From Pirellulaceae bacterium (GTDB taxonomy: Bacteria; Planctomycetota; Planctomycetia; Pirellulales; Pirellulaceae), in NCBI GenBank assembly GCA_016784735.1, contig JADHUC010000074.1:1-40846 (forward strand): DNA of 40,846 bases. The letters run 5' to 3'. The notes under the pieces were generated by a model that saw only the letters and a list, made by a program, of their open reading frames with translations, ran no database searches and had not been told where the DNA came from. Positions 17,701-25,343 of the stretch are shown in pieces; positions within the stretch are counted from its first letter, which is position 1; the number at the start of each line of letters is the position of its first letter. A program made the translations under genes and the position numbers.

Positions 17701-20700
17701 TTTCCCGTAATACCGAATACGGTCCCGGCAATCACTGTCTTCCCATCCGGTTGGACTGCGACCGACGCTTGGTCGACGTTCATCGTCGGTCCCGAGAATC
17801 CTGTTGTGACCAGGCCATCGCCATCGAAGCTCGCATCCAGGTTTCCATCGGTGTTGTAGCGAGCCATGGCGACTTGAAAATCCGTCGGTATGGCACCTTC
17901 TACTACCATTCCGGCCGCGATGATTCTTCCATCGGCTTGCAGATCGACAGCCAGGACTGTTGCACTGATCGAACCAAAGTCTGTTGTGACCAGTCCCGCG
18001 GAACCGAAGCTTGTATCCAAGGTGCCGTCGCCGTTATAGCGGGCCAGTGCGAACGCTTGGCTACCGGGGCTGGCCGCAGAGCCCGCCAGTACGATCTTGC
18101 CGTCGCCCTGGATCACGATATCGCCGGCGGCATCGGAATGCGTGTTGAAGTCGGTCAACACGATTCCGCCGGCCCCGAACAACGTGTCCAGGGAACCGTT
18201 GGCATCATAGCGGACCAGGAGGAAATCCTGCGTCGTCGATGTCGAGCTGCCCGCGACCAGAATCCGTCCGTCCGCCTGAACCGCCACTCCACTGGCGAAA
18301 TCGTCCACCGAACCGACATCAGTAATCACGACACCGGACGTGCCGAACGTCGTGTCCGGACTGCCATCCGAGTTGAGACGGAGAGTGAGGAGATCTTGTC
18401 CCACACCGGTCCAAATCGCGCCGGATACCAGGATGCGACCGTCGCCCTGAAGTGCCGCGCTGGTGACTTGTTCCGAACCGAGCCCCGTGTCTACGGTCAC
18501 TTGGCCTCCGCTGCCAAAGCTCGTATCGGCGCTGCCGTCAGTATTGTATCTCGCCAGGGCGATTTCTTCGGTCGAGCCACCGAATGAAGTGCCTGCCAGC
18601 ACGATCTTGCCATCGGGTTGAATCAACACGGCACGGGCTTCTTCGCCATTGCCGGCGAAGTCGGTCGTCGCCACGCCGCCAGCAGCAAAGCCGGTATCGA
18701 GGGTGCCGTCGGCATTGAAACGCACTACCGCAAAGTCCGAACTCGCGCCGCCAGTGACCGAACCAGCGACCACAATCTTGCCATCGTCCTGAATCGCGAT
18801 CGCGGCCCCGAAGAAGAAATTGTTCGCCAGACCAAGGTCTATGACGGCTTGGCCGTCGTCGCCAAAACTGGCATCCAGACTCCCGTCCGGATTGTATCGC
18901 AGCAAAACGGAATTGAATGTGCCGAAACTCGTCTGGTGAGCCAAAACCACGGTTTTGCCGTCGGGCTGTGCAGCAACAACGTCCAAGGCGATGTCGAAGC
19001 TCGGGCCCAGTACGTCGGTCGTGACCACGCCGCCCGTTCCGAAGCTCGAATCCAGGGACGCCGGATTCGGGCCGAATTGCAGCGTTGGCGCCACGTTGTC
19101 CACTGTCACCGATGTGGCGGCCGAACCAACACCCGTGTCGTCGTCTGTGACTGTGGCCGTGATCGCGTAATCGTCGGATGGGGTCGCGGTTGGATTGTCG
19201 TCCAGGTACTGATGCGTCGCCGTAAACGTGCTGCCGCCGGTAGCGCTGCTCCCGAACGTGTAGCTCTCGACGTTGTTGGGACTGAGCGGATCACCCCAGT
19301 TCACTTCCAATGTAAACGTATCCAGCGTCCCCGGATCGGTGATCGTGCCGCTCAGTGTCGCCACGCCATTCTCTTCGATCGCCACGAGCGGATCGAGGGC
19401 GAGCGTTGGCGCCACATTGTTGACGACGACTGTTTCCGTAGCTGAGCTGCCAGCGGTGGGAACCGATCCAAAAACATCCAGCGTCGTGCTGAAGACCATA
19501 TCCGTCCAGTTTTCATCACCATTGGGATCTGAGCCTGGTATTTCGAGGTCGATTTGGTCAAACGTAATGCTCACATGATCGATAAGACTGCCAGAGAAGT
19601 CGGTTCCCGGCACGCCCGATGATAGATCGCTCTCAGAAAACGTCTGCCCACTCAGGAGCGATCCAGTGGGTCGCTGCAGTCGCCAGAACAGTGGATCGTC
19701 CGACCCGTTCGTCAAGTAAGATACAAACGCCGGAAAACTGGGATCATCTGCCACGGAGGAGATCGTGTGTGTACTTCCTTCGAAAGAAGGGTCAATCAGT
19801 CCAAGTCCAGAGAAGATCTGCGATGTGGGACTGCTTACCGTTCCTCCGAAACCCACGCCGATTCTCACTTGAGGAAACTGTCCAGTCGTTCCCCCGCCGC
19901 GTATTCGAAAGATCGATCCGAGCTTGACTATCTGGTCATCATCGGTCACGGTTGCCGTGATCGTGTAGCTGTCGAACAGGGTCGCCGTCGGATTGTCGTC
20001 TAGATACTGGTGCGTAACGTCGAACGAACCGCCGCTGACTGGCACCGTCTCCGGCGAGCCCTCACCCCAGTCGATCGTCAGCGTGTGTGTATCCAGAGTG
20101 CCTACGTCGGCGTAAGTCCCCGTCAGATGGACCACCCCGTTCTCGTCCACCGACGTGGCCGATAGACCGGACAGAGTCGGCGCTATATTGTCCACCGCGA
20201 CAGTAGTCGTCACGGTTTCCCAATACGCCCCTTCCAGGAAGAAACGATTCTGGTAGTCGCCAGCGTCGTGATACACGCCTACGTTATCCCTGAAGAAATA
20301 CGATGGCGAGCCCACCGTGCTATTATTCGTCGTCGCCACACCTCGGCCGTCTGCGCCAAACAAGCCGCTGCCGAATACCAAGGCGTACCACCCCGGCGTC
20401 AGAGTCACAGAAGTGGGTGCCACAAACTCGTCCGAAGGACGGTCGATCGGGATCAGCGTTGTGTCAACCACATCGGCCGTTGTTAGATTCGCCGAATCGG
20501 GAAAGTCGGTTGGGCCCGTGAGACTCACAACAACAGCGAAGATCGATTTGCCCTGGAACAGATTGCTCGCAGCGAAATGCCCTCCGACGGCGCTTGTGGT
20601 AAAGGCCGACGTGACCTCGAATCTGACACCTGCAAACTGATTTGAACTAACAACTAGCCCGCCGGTCTCGCCTGTCGGGCCAAGCAATGCGGTCTGATAG

Positions 20701-23700
20701 ACGGTGTCATCGCCGCTTGTGTCGTCATCGGCCACGCTCACGGATATGGTGTAGTTGTCCGACGACGTCCCGGTTGGGTTGTCGTCCAGGTACTGATGCG
20801 TCAGCGAAAACGCCTGGCTGCCTGTTGCGCTGGCGCCAAAGGCATACGTTTCGATGTTATTGGGCGAGAGCGGATCGCCCCAATCGACAACCAAGGAGAA
20901 CGTGTCCGGCGTACCCGGATCGCTGATGGTTCCGCTCAACGTCGCTACGTCGTCCTCGACGATCATGTCCACTGCATCGAGTACGACGGTGGGAGCCACG
21001 TTTGCGACGACCACATCAAAGGTCTGCGTCGACGACCCGCCGTCGTCATCGTGCACGGTCGCCGTCACGATGTAAGTTCCATTGTCGGCATAGGTGTGAC
21101 TGTCGTCGATCGTGCCCGTCGTGGCGACGCCTTTGCTTCCGTTGGTCACGCTGCTGGGAGACAGTCCGGTTTCCGTCGTGCCATCGCCCCAGTCAATGTC
21201 GTAGGTGAACGTTTCACCACCCGCCCCATCGAAAAGCGAAAAATTGTTGACGCCCACAATCCGGAACGGGTTGCCGTTACTCGTGCCGTTGACTTCGAAG
21301 CGCTTCCGGTCAGGAAAGTCAGCTAGTTCCAGGTCGAATCCTGGTAGACTGTCATCGGAGAACACGGTTCTGGTGCTATCCAGCAATTGGAGCGAGATAG
21401 AACCACTGCCCTGGTCCACTACAATGTCTGTTGACTCCGAATGGCTGGAGAGAAACAGGTCGTCGTTGTTGGTCGCACTATCCAGAACCACGATGTTGAA
21501 AGCGCTACTCGAATCCGTCGTGAATGTCAGGCCGCCGACGTCGACCGAAAACCCAACGCCCGACGGCAGCGTGGGGAATTGGCGGTACTGGCCGATCGAC
21601 GGATCAGAATTCGAGTCAACCAACGACAGCTCGTAACCGACCGTTCCTTGAAATAGGGTCCCAAGGCTAACGGCTCCGCCAAGTACACCTGCCGGATCGT
21701 CCACAAACGTCACCGGACCAGCAAATTCGTATGAATCCGCGCCTTGGCTGAAGCCAGGATCGCTGAAGTTCATCTGTGCCATCGTGAACAAACTGCCTTC
21801 GTCGGCAGTCTGATCGGCGACAGGCTCAAGTGTCGGATCGACGTTGTCGACCGTCACCTCCAACGTGCCGGCGTTCAGGTGCGTACCATCTTCGTCCACG
21901 AGATCGGCGTTGACTGTGTAGTCGTCCGGACCGTCCGCGTAGACATGCGTTTTGACACCGCCACTGGTGAACACTTCGACCGGCGAGCCGTCGCCCCAGT
22001 CGATGTGCCATTCGGTCACCGTGTCGTCGCCGGGATCGGTGATGGCACCGAGCGTCAGGTTGTACGTTGAACCTTCGTTCACCGACGTCGGGCCCGAAAC
22101 CGTCAATGTCGGGGCCACGTTGGCCACGGTTACAGCCTGAGAAACGACCGACGATGAATCGCCATCGTCATCGGTGACCTTCAGGGTGACGGTGTAATCA
22201 TCATCATCGCCCGGAGTGAAAGTGAAGGTATCGCTAAGTCCAAGATTCGATGCGGCACGAGATGCGACTACACCGCTCGTTGAAGACAAGGCCTGCCACT
22301 CATAGGTCATCTTGTCATCTGGAAACGCAGGATCGGTTGCGGAGCCGGAAACCGTGATCAACTGCCCTTCGTCCAGGATGCCAGCCACCGAATCAATGGA
22401 TGCCGTCGGAGCCACGTTCAACACAAAGACACGCGACAAGGCGAGTGTGCTGTTACTAAACGAGTCGGTGACGCGAAGCGCGATGTCATGGTGATGGGTT
22501 CCGTCGTGCGTTGTGGCATCAAACAGGATGCTTGATCCCGTGCCGCTCACGTTGAAGTTCGAACCGTCGTAGTCAAGATCCCATTCGTAGGTCAAAGGAA
22601 GGTCCCCTTCGGGATCCGATGCCGTAGACGTTAACGTTATTGACGATCCTTCATCGACCTCGAAGCCGCCGCCAAAGGGAGTTGAGATGTTTGTGTCGTG
22701 GTTAATCGAGACGACCGGCGATTGGTTCGCAGATGGGCTGATCTCCACGGACGTCTGAGCCTGGCCGCCATCGTCGTCCGTCGCTTGGAACGTGATGACG
22801 TAGGTACTTCCGGCCTGCGCTTGAGTTGGCGTCCAGTTGACCGTCCGCGTGACCGTGTTCCCGGACGAGAAACTCGATAGGGTCATTCCCGTTGGTGCAT
22901 TCAACGGCTGCAAGTTAGTGATGGTGCCGTCCGAGTCTGAGGCCGTGATGCTAAAGGTGATCGCCTGGCCGGCGACGGGCAGGAACGGTCCGGAGGGATT
23001 TGCCGCAATCGTGGGCAGATTGTTGGTGTTCGCGACGACCCGGAGGATGAAGTCAACCGGCACAACGTTACCGCCGTCCGAAATCAATATCTGGGCTGCT
23101 CGCTGCGTGCCCACGCTGATGCTCGTGACGGTGTCACGAATGTCCCATGTCACCAATCCCGACGAGCTGACCGAGAAATTGGGAATGGCAGACAGGCCCG
23201 AATTCGTGGACTCCGAAAAGGCCAATGGGTCGTTGTCCGGATCGCTGGCCGAGATCTGAAATGTCGCGATAGTATCATCTTGGACCTGAACGATCGGAGC
23301 GATGCTGCTCACCGGTGGCAGATTGGGGTTCGACGGGTTCGTCAGGTCCAGAGTGGCCTGCACGATATAGTTGCTGCCGTTGATCCCGCCGATTCGGCAA
23401 CAGGAACTCCAGCCAACGGTGTACGTTCCGTTCGCGGCATAGGAGTGCGTCAGTTCGGCACGCCCTACCACAATGTCATTCGCCACGTCGATCGAAGTGA
23501 CCGTCAGAGAGATATTTGACGAGCTTCCGTCGCCAAACGTAAAGGACGCCGTGTTGATGGTGTCACCCACATCCGGACGGCCATCAGACGCGGAGCCGGA
23601 GTACGCGGTTCTGCGCCACGATTGTTCGATATCAAAATCGACGGTTCTTGTCGAAGGGTTCGAAATCTCCCAACTGATCGTGCCGAACCGGAAGTGCGAC

Positions 23701-24344
23701 AGCGCCGCGTTGTATCGCTCGGCGACCTCCGTCGAGATCAACTGACTTGTCTCAATTGTGCCCGTTGTGAACTCCAAGTCCCAATCGCCGCCCGAGCCGG
23801 TCCAGTCGACCGAGGCGGCTACGTCTGCGCCTGTGTAGTCGCCGATCGCATTGAGCATTTGCACGCCGTCCGTGCTCGCTGCGATATTGCAGCCGTAGAA
23901 GAGCAAGTCGCCATCGGCAGCGAGCGATTGGCCGATGGCGGAGAATTCGGTAGTGAACTGTGCAATATTGTCATTAGTGAAATGCTGGTCGGACAGTAGG
24001 AACTCGCCAAAATCGCCATGCGAAATCACGTGAACGGCCGCGACGCCTGTCTTCCCGTCCAGGTAGTCGACGATCTGTTGTAGGCCCCCCGAAGACGCAT
24101 CTAGTTGCACCACGGTTCTCTGGCCGCCAATTCCCGATACAAGAGTGCTCTGGTCAGATACGGCCGAGTCGATGAAGACAAACTCGCCGCCCAGCGATGT
24201 ATCGCCAGCCAATAGCCGACGGTCTTCCAGCGTCTCCAGACGAAGTTCTCGACGCGCCATTCGCCTTCGGGCGTCTCGGCGGCGTCTGGAATTGAACCGA
24301 CTTCGGCGTGGCTTGCGTGACTTGAACAGCGAAGTAATCGCCAT
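14742..24344 (-). CDS. Giant surface/secreted protein: DUF4347, PKD, delta-60 and RTX repeats (3200 aa)
   Basis: A very large extracellular protein, probably a cell-surface or adhesin-like scaffold. The ATG at 24344 has AGGAG nine bases upstream. An Arg-rich start carries the planctomycete motif LETLEDRRLLAGD (about 35-48). Then: a DUF4347-like domain (about 48-215, HVISHGDFGEFLLSD, DLLFYGCNIAAS); a beta-sandwich module (about 216-345); two cadherin-like stretches; about ten PKD/Ig-like domains (DIDWGDGT, THQYLDDNP); fourteen delta-60 repeats (about 1757-2580, e.g. IQPDGKIVVAG, LARYNTDG, LDTSFG); further PKD domains; a domain interrupted by GGSD repeats (about 2890-3000); RTX calcium-binding nonapeptides (GGDGNDNLVGGDGDDEL, about 3005-3100) and a terminal domain with DWFFADL. 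The RTX end suggests type I secretion with calcium-driven folding, but no transporter genes adjoin. Several non-PKD modules interrupt PKD domains (see findings). Confidence 0.92.
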   Translation of the reverse strand: MAITSLFKSRKPRRSRFNSRRRRDARRRMARRELRLETLEDRRLLAGDTSLGGEFVFIDSAVSDQSTLVSGIGGQRTVVQLDASSGGLQQIVDYLDGKTGVAAVHVISHGDFGEFLLSDQHFTNDNIAQFTTEFSAIGQSLAADGDLLFYGCNIAASTDGVQMLNAIGDYTGADVAASVDWTGSGGDWDLEFTTGTIETSQLISTEVAERYNAALSHFRFGTISWEISNPSTRTVDFDIEQSWRRTAYSGSASDGRPDVGDTINTASFTFGDGSSSNISLTVTSIDVANDIVVGRAELTHSYAANGTYTVGWSSCCRIGGINGSNYIVQATLDLTNPSNPNLPPVSSIAPIVQVQDDTIATFQISASDPDNDPLAFSESTNSGLSAIPNFSVSSSGLVTWDIRDTVTSISVGTQRAAQILISDGGNVVPVDFILRVVANTNNLPTIAANPSGPFLPVAGQAITFSITASDSDGTITNLQPLNAPTGMTLSSFSSGNTVTRTVNWTPTQAQAGSTYVITFQATDDDGGQAQTSVEISPSANQSPVVSINHDTNISTPFGGGFEVDEGSSITLTSTASDPEGDLPLTYEWDLDYDGSNFNVSGTGSSILFDATTHDGTHHHDIALRVTDSFSNSTLALSRVFVLNVAPTASIDSVAGILDEGQLITVSGSATDPAFPDDKMTYEWQALSSTSGVVASRAASNLGLSDTFTFTPGDDDDYTVTLKVTDDDGDSSSVVSQAVTVANVAPTLTVSGPTSVNEGSTYNLTLGAITDPGDDTVTEWHIDWGDGSPVEVFTSGGVKTHVYADGPDDYTVNADLVDEDGTHLNAGTLEVTVDNVDPTLEPVADQTADEGSLFTMAQMNFSDPGFSQGADSYEFAGPVTFVDDPAGVLGGAVSLGTLFQGTVGYELSLVDSNSDPSIGQYRQFPTLPSGVGFSVDVGGLTFTTDSSSAFNIVVLDSATNNDDLFLSSHSESTDIVVDQGSGSISLQLLDSTRTVFSDDSLPGFDLELADFPDRKRFEVNGTSNGNPFRIVGVNNFSLFDGAGGETFTYDIDWGDGTTETGLSPSSVTNGSKGVATTGTIDDSHTYADNGTYIVTATVHDDDGGSSTQTFDVVVANVAPTVVLDAVDMIVEDDVATLSGTISDPGTPDTFSLVVDWGDPLSPNNIETYAFGASATGSQAFSLTHQYLDDNPTGTSSDNYTISVSVADDDTSGDDTVYQTALLGPTGETGGLVVSSNQFAGVRFEVTSAFTTSAVGGHFAASNLFQGKSIFAVVVSLTGPTDFPDSANLTTADVVDTTLIPIDRPSDEFVAPTSVTLTPGWYALVFGSGLFGADGRGVATTNNSTVGSPSYFFRDNVGVYHDAGDYQNRFFLEGAYWETVTTTVAVDNIAPTLSGLSATSVDENGVVHLTGTYADVGTLDTHTLTIDWGEGSPETVPVSGGSFDVTHQYLDDNPTATLFDSYTITATVTDDDQIVKLGSIFRIRGGGTTGQFPQVRIGVGFGGTVSSPTSQIFSGLGLIDPSFEGSTHTISSVADDPSFPAFVSYLTNGSDDPLFWRLQRPTGSLLSGQTFSESDLSSGVPGTDFSGSLIDHVSITFDQIDLEIPGSDPNGDENWTDMVFSTTLDVFGSVPTAGSSATETVVVNNVAPTLALDPLVAIEENGVATLSGTITDPGTLDTFTLEVNWGDPLSPNNVESYTFGSSATGGSTFTATHQYLDDNPTATPSDDYAITATVTDDDTGVGSAATSVTVDNVAPTLQFGPNPASLDSSFGTGGVVTTDVLGPSFDIALDVVAAQPDGKTVVLAHQTSFGTFNSVLLRYNPDGSLDASFGDDGQAVIDLGLANNFFFGAAIAIQDDGKIVVAGSVTGGASSDFAVVRFNADGTLDTGFAAGGVATTDFAGNGEEARAVLIQPDGKIVLAGTSFGGSTEEIALARYNTDGSADTSFGSGGQVTVDTGLGSEQVTSAALQGDGRILVSGAIWTGVGQDLLTLRLNSDGSPDTTFGTSGVVITDVGSVDDFASGVAVQADGRILVAGSSTSTTQDFLLVRYDANGSLDTLFGAGGIVLTDFNTHSDAAGDIVIQGDGKIVLAGSAASPGSQAFALARYNGDGTLDTSFGSAGLVTTDFGSISATVLAVDLQADGRIIAAGMVVEGAIPTDFQVAMARYNTDGNLDASFDGDGLVTTGFSGPTMNVDQASVAVQPDGKTVIAGTVFGITGNHDFAVVRYNTDGTLDTSFGSDGMVTTNVGDGGFERVAGIVIQPDGKIVVAGSSHQITTAADVALVRYSSDGSLDTDFGIGGKVTADFGSPSVPTHDEVSGVALQPDGKIAVAGFTATTTGVDFFVARFNSDGSLDTSFGTSGRSVTDFNSGADLARAVQVQADGKIVVAGETSGVSGFEHALARYESDGSLDLSFGTGGTAVTGLGGSHFELQDMVLQADGKILVVDTTIDPLTFEDFAVTRYESDGSLDLAFGSSGTTTIDFGASDRANGLAVQPDGKILAAGTLFGAGATGLDFALARLNGDGTLDTGFGNGGRTTTDFDSPQDFGHAVAVLPDGGIVVAGTTFDFSDSFTFDFAVAKYAGDPVLSNQIDEGDSFALDATFSDPGTLDTHTATIDWGDGTPVDAAVVSQGAGFGSISGSHVFADDGEYIVSLTVTDDDNGTDTQTFTVTVDNVDPVLASLSVDSAVINEDGSVTVTGSFTDVGTQDTHTVVIDWGAGEASSAAVVTQGAGSGTFTATHQYLDDDPTGDPSNTYTINATVTDDDGGTASASVDITVNNVDPVIDSIVSSNTLENKARPGDTVTVSGTFSDIGSLDTHTALVNWDDGTTSTATINQGNGTFTADHVYTGGGVFTVAVALSDDDTGSDAATTSLAVTGVRVTEDGVLQIIGTAGRDHIVVTRIGGSDGGSDGGSDGGSDGGSDGGSDGANVGSIKVVAQFDQAGSDGGSDGGSDGGSDGGADVFVFDPAEVEILQIVAHLCDGDDHFVMGGSDGGSDGGSDGGLDIPATVFGDAGDDHIDTGAGDDVLDGGAGNDNLKGRGGSDHLLGGIGDDDLRGGDGNDNLVGGDGDDELRGEDGDDVLIGGDGKDDLRGGKGDDVLVGGFSAFDDDVAALDLILAEWSSSNSYGERVDNLRNGTGAILAGTGVKLDSLGPDTTIWDDGEKDTLKGEKDLDWFFADLDGNGGEDDKVKDKKNNELLDLLLDLP
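15345..15655 (-). repeat. Three 12-bp minisatellite tracts encoding GGSD repeats
   Basis: Within the giant gene a 12-base unit (plus strand TCGGAACCTCCG-like) repeats at three nearby sites: about 15579-15655 (six GGSD units), 15481-15533 (four) and 15345-15398 (three). The units differ at third codon positions, so the repeat is partly diverged. The non-repeat sequence between tracts reads as beta strands of a single domain, so the repeats appear to lengthen three separate loops. Confidence 0.85.
16610..19085 (-). repeat. Block of fourteen delta-60 repeats
   Basis: About 820 residues of the giant protein consist of fourteen units of roughly 58 residues, each with a QPDGKIVVAG-like strand, an RYNTDG turn and an LDTSFG-like turn. 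Known delta-60 units form beta-propeller blades. Fourteen units would suit two seven-bladed propellers, which is my inference. Confidence 0.85.
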
Positions 24345-24674
24345 CGTTGTTTCTCCTGTGTCGAGCCTGCCGCTCGCCTAAGAAAAGGGCAGTTCTGGAC
24401 TTATTGGGTTAGAAAGGGCTAGAGAAGAACGTGCCGTCATCCGCGTGCCATTCACGGTTCGTGGCGACTCGACTTACTGGGCACGCTCAAGTTCCGAAAG
24501 CGAATGCATGCGTTGGAAGTTTTTTTCCTTATTCTTGATTTCCTTCTAATGTGGCACTATGGCAACCCTTGAAGCGAGCATTCGGCGTGTGAAGGGCCCA
24601 ACCGTCTCGATCAGACGAGTTAACGTCGCGTCGCGGCTGACGGTACTTTTGGCCATGCGGCATTTTCCTTTTGA
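24345..24674. other. Divergent intergenic region, no gene recognised
   Basis: A 330-base gap between the giant gene (leftward) and the sigma/kinase pair (rightward); it must hold both promoters. I see an AT-rich patch at about 24519-24550, which suits a promoter region, but no convincing -35/-10 pair. No repeat element was noted here, unlike most other gaps in the window. Confidence 0.45.
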
Positions 24675-25343
24675 ATGGAACCTCACCTTGCATTTCCAAT
24701 GAGTGGATTCGTGGAATCAGCGAGCAACTCCGTTCGTGCGTCTGCATCGCGCCAGAAACGAAGCGAGGAGCGGATTGACCAAGCCCGCACCGGGAACGGC
24801 GAGGAACTCGGAGATTTGCTGGAGGCCACGCGCGACTATCTGCGGATCGTCGCCCGGCGTCTGATCGACGACGATGTGCGGGCGAAACTCAGTGCTTCGG
24901 ACCTGGTGCAGGAGACGTTTTGCGAAGCCCACCGCGACTTTGGCGGTTTTCAAGGACAAACTCATCGAGAACTCGTCGCCTGGTTGCACCGGATCCTGGT
25001 CAACAACCTTTTGAATCACTACCGGTCGTATCGCCGGACGCAGAAACGAAAGGTGTCCCGCGAAATGCGCTGGCATTCGGGCGTCGCGGAAACTCAAGGC
25101 ATGGCGAATCCAGGAGACTTGACCCCCAGCGGCATTCTTATGAAACGCGAGGCGTCCGAGTTGCTGGAACAGGCGTTGTCCCGTTTGTCGGTCGATCACC
25201 GCGAAGTGATCCGTCTTCGGCATCATGAAGCGTTGCCGTTCGCCCAGATCGGGCGGCGGATGAATCGCTCGGCCGATGCGGCGCGGATGCTTTGGGCGCG
25301 AGCCTTTGAACGACTTTCTCTGCTGCTCGATGCGACATCGTGA
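24675..25343 (+). CDS. ECF-family RNA polymerase sigma factor, kinase-coupled
   Basis: A 222-aa sigma factor. Region 2 covers about 48-115 (LLEATRDYLRIVARRLI, LSASDLVQETFCEAHRDFGG, RELVAWLHRILVNNLLNHYR) and region 4 about 160-215 (LSRLSVDHREVIRLRHHEALPFAQIGRRMNRSADAAR, a helix-turn-helix split here by residue limits as VIRLRHHEALPFAQIG). The kinase gene downstream starts inside its stop codon (GTGA overlap), which indicates translational coupling. In planctomycetes such ECF-kinase pairs are thought to replace classical anti-sigma control, with the kinase transmitting the signal. The start is uncertain: ATG 24675 or ATG 24699 (residue 9), neither with a clear ribosome site. Confidence 0.9.
   Translation: MEPHLAFPMSGFVESASNSVRASASRQKRSEERIDQARTGNGEELGDLLEATRDYLRIVARRLIDDDVRAKLSASDLVQETFCEAHRDFGGFQGQTHRELVAWLHRILVNNLLNHYRSYRRTQKRKVSREMRWHSGVAETQGMANPGDLTPSGILMKREASELLEQALSRLSVDHREVIRLRHHEALPFAQIGRRMNRSADAARMLWARAFERLSLLLDATS

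Noticed and set aside
17415..18587. Plus-strand open frame within the giant gene
   Set aside because: It is a mirror of the delta-60 repeats, which explains its periodic composition.
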